NCBI GenBank assembly: GCA_015222915.1 | Contig: JADFWE010000101.1 | Span: 1-15,133 of the forward strand | DNA length: 15,133 nt | Reading direction: 5' to 3' | Source of the DNA: Pseudomonadota bacterium | GTDB lineage: Bacteria; Pseudomonadota; Gammaproteobacteria; SZUA-229 | Shown here: positions 9,123 through 15,133 of the stretch, in pieces | Position numbering within the stretch: position 1 is the stretch's first letter | Layout: each line of letters begins with the position of its first letter | The notes under the pieces: generated by a model | Told to the model about the DNA's origin: nothing | The model's database searches: none | What the model saw: only the letters and a program-made list of their open reading frames with translations | Translations under genes and position numbers: made by a program

Positions 9123-11176
9123 TGCACCCCGTATTACCTGCCATAGATCATTCTCGCTTTTTAAAGCGTTACATGTTCTTGTTGATAGTATTGTGCCAAC
9201 TGTCATTGCCCGCCATCGCCAAAACCTCAACAAAGCCGTATATATTAGTGCTGGCATCAGCACCGGGGAAAAACCTGAACTGGAAGCCTCGACAGAGCAG
9301 CCTGTATAAAGGACGGACTATCTATGTCGAACATACGATCGTCAAAGGAGCACCATGGGAAAGGCTGTGCCTGGGATATTTTGATACACGAAAACAGGCA
9401 GCATCAGTACTTGGCAAGATTCAGAAGATCTACCCGGGGGCGTGGATACATAAAACCTCCAAACAGGGTAAAACGCGTGTGCTCAGTACAGCTTCCACGT
9501 CCACAGCAAAAGTGAAAAAAATACCTGCAGCCAGAGCTTCTTCTCTTCCCGGGGCCTCTTCGCTTAATGAGAAGCAGCTTGACAGCCTGATGCTAAGAGC
9601 CAGAACAGATTTCAAGAAGAAAAAATACGACAGCAGTATCCGTTATCTGAAAGCGGTAATAGCTGCTAATAATAAAAAATACTCTCCTGAAGCATATGAA
9701 CTCCTCGGTCTTGCAAGACAGAGAAATGGACAGAAAGCACACGCTGCAAATACCTACGAAAGATACCTGAAACTTTATCCGGACAACGACGGAGCTCCCA
9801 GAGTCAGACAACGTCTTAACGGTCTACTGACCGAAACTGCACGGCCAAAAGAAAAAATAGCCATGTCAGCCTCGGAGAAACAGAACGAGGTGGTAACACA
9901 TGGCAGTCTCTCTCAGTTTTATCAGAACCACAGCACGACGATAGATGATATCGGTTCCATAGAAACACTGTCTCAGCTGGTCACGCTCTTTGACATGAAC
10001 TCTGCTTACCAGTCAACGAATCTGGATCACCGGTTACAATTTACAGCTGACCATGTTTATGACATTACCGACGGTAAAAACGATAGTGAGTTTCGATTCA
10101 TCGATGCTTACTACGAACTGGGTTATCGAAAAACAGGCACCTCAGGGCGCGTCGGCCGACAGCGCCTGCAGATTGCCGGCATCCTTCAACGCTATGATGG
10201 TCTATCGGTCGGTTACCAGTTCACGCCCGACATGCGGCTGAATCTGCTTGGCGGTTTTCCTGTCGACTTCGACAATAAAACCTCTATCAACAAGCATAAA
10301 ACATTTTACGGTCTCACCTTTGAAACAGGCAAATTCCTCGATCACTGGAACATGAACATGTTCTATCTCGACCAGAAAAACGACGGCCTGACCGATCGCA
10401 ACAGCTTGGGCACTGAACTGCGTTACCGTGACAGAACAAAAGCATTCTTCGGTCTGATCGACTACGACCTGTTCTATGATGAGATCAATATACTGCAATT
10501 GAATGCCAACATTTCCTTCGATCACGGACGCTCAGCCTATATGACAGTGCTCCTGCGTCAATCACCACTGTTAACGACATCCAACGCCCTGATCGGCCAG
10601 AAAGAACAGAGCATCGAAGAGTTAAAAAAGGTGATGAATATCGAGCAGATATATCAGCTTGCCAGAGATCGTACGGCCAGTAGCGATACGACATCTATAG
10701 GTGGTTCGCTACCGTTAAACGAGACCTTCCAGGTAAGTGCAGACATGACTTTCCTCCGTACCGGAGATACCGTTGCTTCAGGCGGTGTGCCGGCAACATT
10801 CACTGGCGGTACAGATTATTACTTCAGTACACAACTCGTCGGCAACAGTCTTATGATGAAGCGCGACTCAAATGTATTCGGCATACGCTACTACAGTACT
10901 CTGCCTTCGGAGGTCATTTCATTTATCGTTAATTCGAGGTTCCCTGTTACTCGGAACTGGCGCGTCAACCCACGCCTGCAATACGATATCCGTAACTTGA
11001 ATAATGGTGAAAATCGAAACCTGCTGCGTGCTATATTCAGGACCGATTACCGCTATCGAGAAAGTGCCCGCTTTGATTTCGAAGTCGGCTATGACAAAAA
11101 CAGCGGAGAAACTGTCGGCCAGTTACTTGGCAAAAACACGCTGTTTTTCACCCTTGGCTACCGCTGGGATTTTTAA
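9119..11176 (+). CDS. Outer-membrane beta-barrel with periplasmic SPOR-like and TPR domains
   Basis: 685 residues from the ATG that overlaps the previous TGA as ATGA. An in-frame ATG at 9074 would add 15 residues inside the 7-heme gene and is less likely, because the signal peptide (core FLLIVLCQLSLPAIA, cleavage after residue 34) starts from 9119. Residues ~40-114 look SPOR-like (ending PWERLCLGYFDTRKQAASVLGKIQ). A low-complexity linker follows, then two or so TPR helices (~149-237). From ~260 to the end there are alternating strands rich in Tyr, Phe, Asp and Asn, ending YRWDF with the C-terminal Phe typical of BAM-assembled barrels. There are no heme motifs. By position it is the porin sheath of a porin-cytochrome conduit. 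I see no MtrB-like N-terminal CxxC. A gap and a fresh promoter follow, and no terminator is evident. Confidence 0.88.
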   Translation: MMHPVLPAIDHSRFLKRYMFLLIVLCQLSLPAIAKTSTKPYILVLASAPGKNLNWKPRQSSLYKGRTIYVEHTIVKGAPWERLCLGYFDTRKQAASVLGKIQKIYPGAWIHKTSKQGKTRVLSTASTSTAKVKKIPAARASSLPGASSLNEKQLDSLMLRARTDFKKKKYDSSIRYLKAVIAANNKKYSPEAYELLGLARQRNGQKAHAANTYERYLKLYPDNDGAPRVRQRLNGLLTETARPKEKIAMSASEKQNEVVTHGSLSQFYQNHSTTIDDIGSIETLSQLVTLFDMNSAYQSTNLDHRLQFTADHVYDITDGKNDSEFRFIDAYYELGYRKTGTSGRVGRQRLQIAGILQRYDGLSVGYQFTPDMRLNLLGGFPVDFDNKTSINKHKTFYGLTFETGKFLDHWNMNMFYLDQKNDGLTDRNSLGTELRYRDRTKAFFGLIDYDLFYDEINILQLNANISFDHGRSAYMTVLLRQSPLLTTSNALIGQKEQSIEELKKVMNIEQIYQLARDRTASSDTTSIGGSLPLNETFQVSADMTFLRTGDTVASGGVPATFTGGTDYYFSTQLVGNSLMMKRDSNVFGIRYYSTLPSEVISFIVNSRFPVTRNWRVNPRLQYDIRNLNNGENRNLLRAIFRTDYRYRESARFDFEVGYDKNSGETVGQLLGKNTLFFTLGYRWDF

Positions 11177-11300
11177 GCCCGACTCATAAGCTTTAACGGG
11201 GAAACCGGGCAATATCATGGAAAAAGACCTCATATTTACACATATTAATGAGCCTGCGGAAAGCAGATTTTTAGCTCGATTGTCATATTTTCGCCCGCTC

Positions 11301-11351
11301 TGTCGAATTATTGACAATTCTCAATAATTCGTCTAATATTTGTTTTAGATT
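11301..11351 (+). promoter_or_regulatory. Second copy of the shared operator, plus promoter
   Basis: Bases 11301-11316 read TGTCGAATTATTGACA, one base different from 5882-5897. An 11-bp perfect inverted repeat (11304-11314 / 11321-11331, 6-base spacer) includes TTGA-N6-TCAA at 11311-11324, the core spacing of FNR-type sites. A -10-like TAGATT (11346-11351) follows about 28 bases after its centre, the same layout as upstream of the cytochrome b gene. A better hexamer, TATAAA at 11355-11360, is the alternative -10. The palindrome has no T-run, so it is not a terminator. Confidence 0.55.
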
Positions 11352-11372
11352 AGATATAAACAAGCCGCACAT

Positions 11373-11450
11373 AAATGTCAGCCGCATCTACTGCAGTTGA
11401 AAATGAATCTCGAAATGTCAGTTGCTCTCTGCAACTGTAAAAGAATCCCG
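11373..11450 (+). repeat. Two imperfect ~40-bp tandem copies in the leader
   Basis: 11373-11412 and 11413-11450 align at about 31 of 40 columns with two single-base gaps. Both begin AAATGTCAG and end AATCYCG. The second copy contains a perfect 7-bp hairpin CAGTTGC (11419-11425) / GCAACTG (11431-11437). The first copy also carries CAGTTG (11394-11399), which could pair with the same CAACTG, so alternative RNA structures are possible. Function unknown. Confidence 0.55.
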
Positions 11451-11538
11451 AATTTAACCTATACACCGTACACTGGATGTACTGAATCTTTCGCACGCGG
11501 CATTCTGTGACAGATAGTTCAGTTTAGCGAGTAAAAAC

Positions 11539-14500
11539 ATGCAAACTTTATACTCTATGATGTCAATAAAACCATTTAATTCAACAGCCGCCTTCAGGCT
11601 GACCCGCTATTTTATTGTTATCATGATGGCTGCACTAGCTCTCGGCTGCGACAGAAGTGGAGATGGCGGAGCACCCTTCCCCGTTAATTCCGCTCCTGTA
11701 GTAGCCGAAACCGGACCTATTCTCGCTGCCCGTGTCGGTGAAACACCCGTTCTCGACGGCAGCACTTCATATTCACTACCGTCAGCACCGCTAATTTACA
11801 ACTGGTCATTTACCCATAAGCCCTTTGGCAGTAAAGCGGTATTACATGGTAAAAATTCACCTAACCCTACTTTTACGGCTGATACCAGGGGTGTCTACAC
11901 TATACAGCTGGAAGTTACCGCTAACGGTGTGACCAGTGAGCGTGCCATTCAAGTGGTGATAGTCACACTGGATGGTGAACCTTTAACCGGACCAGCCAAC
12001 CATGTAGGCCTGTCTTCCAACTGTGTAAACTGCCATGACGGCACCCTTGTCGATCCTGGTAAATCACCGGATCATATCGGCACCAGTAATATGTGCCAGG
12101 CATGTCATACACCTCAGGGTGCTGCCATCATCCCATTCGCTGACCATCAGGAAGTCTTTGGTAATTGCAGCAGCTGTCACGACGGTGTAAAGGCTATCGG
12201 TAAGTCTGACACGCACGTAGAGACCAGCGCAGAATGTGACAACTGCCACACGACCATCTCTTTTCTTACACTTGAACTGGATGGCACTTTCGATCATAAA
12301 AATATCACCGGTGCGTGCTCAGGCTGTCATAACGGTGGTGTCGCTATCGGTAAACACGGTGCTCATACTGTCACCGATGTCGATTGCGGCTCGTGCCATA
12401 CCACCGCTAGCTTCAAGGGTGCTTTCCCAGACCATACCGACCCTGCTGTCATCGACAAGGGCTGTGACTCCTGCCATGGTGCTTCTAACGGTAGTGGCGG
12501 TCTGCTCGCTAAAGGACCGATTGCTGGCCACCCTGTACCAAAAGTCGACTGTGATTCATGCCACAGAGTATCAACCTTCAGCCTCGGCGGCGTGTTCAAC
12601 CACAGACTGCTCGATGCCTCTGTGCAGCCTTGCCAGTCATGTCACAACGATACCAACAGTATCAACGCCCTAGGCAAAGGCTCAGCGGCCAGCCATCAGG
12701 CCACTACAGCTGATTGTGGTTCGTGTCACAACACGACGAGTTTCGCTGATGCAATATTTGATCATACCAAGCTCACATCAACAGAGTTGAATGATTGCCA
12801 GTCCTGCCACAATGGTACTGTTGCAACTGGCATACCGCTCACCACACCGTTTTATCAGCATATGCCAACCACCGATGATTGCAGCGTCTGCCATGCACCG
12901 GGCACCTTCACCACCGGCACCTACGACCATCTAGGCGTAAGCAGCGGTTGCAACTCCTGCCACAATAACAAGATCAGTATCGGTAAACTGCTGAATCATA
13001 TTCCAACTACCCCTGTTACGCAGGATTGTGCCGATTGCCATACCGTTGACACCTTTGTCGGCGCAACATTTGACCACACGGCTACCGATACCAGTAACTG
13101 TCTGACCTGTCACGATGGTTCTATCAGTAAGGGCAAGTCTTTTGGTCATGTGACCACAGCAGACAACTGCTCTACCTGCCATACCGTCGATACTGGCTAC
13201 ACGACGTTTGCCGGTACCTTTGATCATGCGGTTGACACAGTAACAAATAAAGATTGTGCATCGTGCCATAACACGGGAATTGCCCCGCCCAAGAAGGTAA
13301 ACCATATCCCGTCTCTGGCTGAATGCAGCCAATGTCATGTCGACACTACGATCTCGGGCGGTTTTGCTTCCAACACCTTCCTGGGCAGTGTACATACAGG
13401 CATCATCAGCGGTTGTGAAGGCTGTCATGCCAACAAGACGATGCTTCCTGCTCATCCGGACCTGGTCAAGAACAGCGTTCATCTGCCGACCGCTCAGGAT
13501 TGTGATGTCTGTCATACTAAGGCGGCATTCACACCTTCGGATTTCGCTCATGAAGGGATAACCGAAAACTGTTCGTCATGCCACAATGGTAGCTTTAGCA
13601 GCGTTGGTGCCAGAGGGAAAACAGCTAGCCACCCTGCCACTACTCAGGATTGCGGCGTCTGCCACAACTCAACAAATTTTGCTGACGCCACCTTCGACCA
13701 TACCGGCAGGACCAGCAACTGTGCAGAATGTCATGGTGACGGTGCCGCTGGCGCAGTTACAAAGAAAAATTCTGGACATTTATCGACTAAAGAAGATTGT
13801 AGCGTCTGCCACGTGCCCGGTACCTTTGCCAACGCGGTATTTGATCATACCGGCATCGTGAACAACTGCTCATCCTGTCATGACGGTGCTGGAGCGATAG
13901 GCACCGTAAAGAACAGCGGACATCTTCCTACGACTCAGGATTGTTCAGTGTGTCATAACACCACCACTTTCGCCGGCGCAAGATTCGACCATACAGGCAT
14001 CGTCGGTGACTGTGCGTCCTGTCACGACGGTGCAACGGCCATAGGTAAAACACCTCCGCCTAACCATGTGCCAACCAACCAGGACTGTAGCGCCTGCCAT
14101 GTGACCACAGGATTTACACCGGCAAGCTTTGACCATGTCGGCATCGTGGATAACTGTGCATCCTGTCATGACGGCAAGTTCGCCACAGGCAAGAGCAGCA
14201 CTCACGTACCGACCAACAAAGATTGCGGTGTCTGCCATAGCACCAGCGCGCCTCTTAGCTTTACCGGTGCAGTGTTCGATCACACTGGCATCGTGAATAA
14301 TTGCGAGTCCTGCCATAATGGTACGACAGCGATCGGTAAAGATGCCAAGACCAGCCCTGCTCACTTAACCACCAGTCTGGACTGCAGTTCATGTCACACC
14401 ACTGCAACCTTCAAAGGCGGCACCTGGGTCCACGACTCCAGCACAGCTGGAAAATGTGATTCGTGCCACAGTACAGGTGCTGGTGCGACACCTAAACCAG

Positions 14501-14838
14501 GTGGTCATCTAAGCACAACGGTACAATGTGACGTGTGTCACTCGACAACTGGCTGGGCACCTAGCATCTTCAGTCATGACGGCAACGTGAACTACCCTGG
14601 TGATCACAGACGTGATCCGGGCTGCAATGGCTGTCATGGTACCACCATAGATACGGATCTTCCGTACCCTCATCCGAGCTATGCACCCCCGACTCGGAGC
14701 ACAGTCTATTGTGCTGCCTGTCATGCGGGTGATTTCGATCGTAAAGGTGATCATATCGGCGGAGAAAGCGGTACTGTCGAACAGAACAAGAACTGTGCTG
14801 GCAGTGGTTGTCACAAGGTCAGCGATAGCGAATTCTAA
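11539..14838 (+). CDS. Giant 37-heme lipoprotein c-type cytochrome with PKD-like domain
   Basis: 1099 residues. A signal peptide with lipobox LALGC predicts lipidation at Cys37; the +2 residue is Asp. Residues ~52-143 form a PKD/Ig-like beta domain (GETPVLDGSTSY...YNWSFTHKP...GVYTIQLEVTANG). From C162 onward I count 36 CXXCH motifs, and the last motif is CAGSGCH (1086-1092), a CX4CH form known to bind heme in some cytochromes, giving 37 possible hemes. The unit is a ~46-50-residue diheme repeat FDHTGIVxNCxSCHDGxxAxGK...HxPTxxDCxxCHxTxxF. The FDH and H-P/S-T histidines are likely distal ligands. Repeats from about 13840 to 14340 are close even at DNA level. It is presumably the terminal, surface-exposed conductor of the system. 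It has its own operator and leader, then a terminator. The frame is uninterrupted and the ATG is placed by the signal peptide. Confidence 0.95.
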   Translation: MQTLYSMMSIKPFNSTAAFRLTRYFIVIMMAALALGCDRSGDGGAPFPVNSAPVVAETGPILAARVGETPVLDGSTSYSLPSAPLIYNWSFTHKPFGSKAVLHGKNSPNPTFTADTRGVYTIQLEVTANGVTSERAIQVVIVTLDGEPLTGPANHVGLSSNCVNCHDGTLVDPGKSPDHIGTSNMCQACHTPQGAAIIPFADHQEVFGNCSSCHDGVKAIGKSDTHVETSAECDNCHTTISFLTLELDGTFDHKNITGACSGCHNGGVAIGKHGAHTVTDVDCGSCHTTASFKGAFPDHTDPAVIDKGCDSCHGASNGSGGLLAKGPIAGHPVPKVDCDSCHRVSTFSLGGVFNHRLLDASVQPCQSCHNDTNSINALGKGSAASHQATTADCGSCHNTTSFADAIFDHTKLTSTELNDCQSCHNGTVATGIPLTTPFYQHMPTTDDCSVCHAPGTFTTGTYDHLGVSSGCNSCHNNKISIGKLLNHIPTTPVTQDCADCHTVDTFVGATFDHTATDTSNCLTCHDGSISKGKSFGHVTTADNCSTCHTVDTGYTTFAGTFDHAVDTVTNKDCASCHNTGIAPPKKVNHIPSLAECSQCHVDTTISGGFASNTFLGSVHTGIISGCEGCHANKTMLPAHPDLVKNSVHLPTAQDCDVCHTKAAFTPSDFAHEGITENCSSCHNGSFSSVGARGKTASHPATTQDCGVCHNSTNFADATFDHTGRTSNCAECHGDGAAGAVTKKNSGHLSTKEDCSVCHVPGTFANAVFDHTGIVNNCSSCHDGAGAIGTVKNSGHLPTTQDCSVCHNTTTFAGARFDHTGIVGDCASCHDGATAIGKTPPPNHVPTNQDCSACHVTTGFTPASFDHVGIVDNCASCHDGKFATGKSSTHVPTNKDCGVCHSTSAPLSFTGAVFDHTGIVNNCESCHNGTTAIGKDAKTSPAHLTTSLDCSSCHTTATFKGGTWVHDSSTAGKCDSCHSTGAGATPKPGGHLSTTVQCDVCHSTTGWAPSIFSHDGNVNYPGDHRRDPGCNGCHGTTIDTDLPYPHPSYAPPTRSTVYCAACHAGDFDRKGDHIGGESGTVEQNKNCAGSGCHKVSDSEF

Positions 14839-14879
14839 AAACCATAGAATGATCTTGATAGCTGCCTGGTAGCTGACGT

Positions 14880-14933
14880 AAAGGGCGAGGTTTTTAATAT
14901 CTTTTCAGGTATTGATGCCTCGCTCTTTTTTTT
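14880..14933 (+). terminator. Intrinsic terminator after the 37-heme gene
   Basis: AGGGCGAGG (14882-14890) pairs with CCTCGCTCT (14918-14926) with one G-T wobble, extended by A-T pairs outside it. An inner AATATC/GGTATT stem fills the loop, and eight T residues follow (14926-14933). It lies 42 bases past the stop codon. Confidence 0.85.
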
Positions 14934-14963
14934 AATAAAAGCTGCCTGAATAAAAGCTGTCTG
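14934..14963 (+). repeat. 15-bp tandem direct repeat
   Basis: AATAAAAGCTGCCTG (14934-14948) is directly followed by AATAAAAGCTGTCTG (14949-14963), one mismatch. Probably slippage; no function is evident. Confidence 0.6.
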
Positions 14964-14984
14964 ACTCAACAACTATGGACTTTA

Positions 14985-15133
14985 GGGCACCTCTATTAAT
15001 TGCTTGCAGCCTCTGGCTTTACGTCCAACCCAGACTCTACGTTGGTCTTTCTTGAAAGGCAACAAGCATTTCTTCGAAAGCCCGCCTTGATTCTGGATTG
15101 GACGTAAAGCCAGAGGCTGCAAGCAATTAATAG
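14985..15133. mobile_element. Long inverted-repeat element, MITE- or IS-end-like, cut by window end
   Basis: 36-bp perfect inverted repeats lie at 14993-15028 and 15098-15133, and the arms continue inward with mismatches for about 7 more bases. The centre of about 69 bp holds no ORF of its own. The left side begins GGGCACCTCTATTAAT after TTTA, which looks like an IS5-type terminus, so the right end probably continues past the window as ATTAATAGAGGTGCCC. Either a non-autonomous transposable element, or part of a repeat family copied through the genome. The two arms would form a very stable hairpin. Confidence 0.6.

Larger units (their letters stand above)
11177..11538 (+). other. 362-bp intergenic region before the 37-heme gene
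   Basis: No gene is supported here. Bases 11177-11300 hold only a weak CCCG/CGGG pairing without a T-run. After that come the operator and candidate promoter (11301-11351), a tandem repeat in the presumed leader (11373-11450), and a small GTACA/TGTAC stem at 11468-11482. A GCGAG stretch 7-8 bases before the ATG at 11539 may be a weak ribosome binding site. A leader of roughly 180 bases is predicted. Confidence 0.6.

Noticed and set aside
11177..11215. Terminator after the barrel gene
   Set aside because: Only short CCCG/CGGG pairing and no T-run.
11373..11450. CRISPR-like array
   Set aside because: Only two adjoining imperfect copies with no spacers and no cas genes.
12931..13551. Long open frames opposite the cytochrome genes (e.g. 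206 codons on the minus strand)
   Set aside because: They mirror the repeated Cys/His codons of the real genes. The translations are low-complexity, without start signals or plausible folds.

Overview
The window looks like chromosome from a Gram-negative, probably gammaproteobacterial, respiratory bacterium. It has Sec signal peptides, a lipobox, an outer-membrane beta-barrel ending in Phe, a GTAG-headed REP hairpin of the kind common in gammaproteobacteria, and CRP/FNR-type palindromes. The species cannot be named from this sequence. Base composition looks balanced throughout, with no obvious foreign island apart from a palindromic element cut by the right edge.

Layout. Bases 1-2103 hold a small conserved-looking hypothetical gene, a REP hairpin and a complete phosphoglucomutase (eukaryote-like alpha-D-glucose type). 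From 5752 down to 2399 on the minus strand lies a two-gene unit: a membrane-anchored ferredoxin/FAD/NAD(P) oxidoreductase, directly followed by a secreted Sel1-ankyrin repeat protein and a clear intrinsic terminator at 2293-2323. A 255-bp divergent control region (5753-6007) separates it from a plus-strand cluster: a membrane b-type cytochrome (6008-6856), a 21-heme periplasmic cytochrome (6903-8489), a 7-heme cytochrome (8493-9122) and a SPOR-TPR-beta-barrel outer-membrane protein (9119-11176, ATGA-coupled). After a 362-bp regulatory gap comes a giant lipoprotein cytochrome with 36 CXXCH motifs plus one CX4CH (11539-14838), closed by an intrinsic terminator (14880-14933). The last ~150 bp are a near-perfect inverted-repeat element, MITE- or IS-end-like.

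How the genes may work together (inference). From 5752 to 14838 the locus reads as one extracellular electron transfer conduit. Its order would be: a cytoplasmic NAD(P)H/ferredoxin flavoprotein on a membrane anchor, a di-heme-b membrane protein, a periplasmic multiheme wire (21 hemes), a small 7-heme bridging protein, an outer-membrane barrel, and a 37-heme lipid-anchored cytochrome. The three c-type cytochromes carry 65 predicted hemes in total. The direction (metal reduction, or oxidation of Fe(II) or another extracellular donor) cannot be read from the sequence. The arrangement recalls porin-cytochrome clusters with very large multiheme proteins reported from neutrophilic iron oxidisers, but no MtrA/MtrB/MtrC orthologue is recognisable by eye.

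Regulation. A 23-bp element (20/23 identical) occurs upstream of both plus-strand transcription units, at 5882-5904 and 11301-11323. It is similarly placed relative to a candidate -10 box in each case and has CRP/FNR-family symmetry, which suggests one redox- or ligand-sensing regulator controls the whole system.
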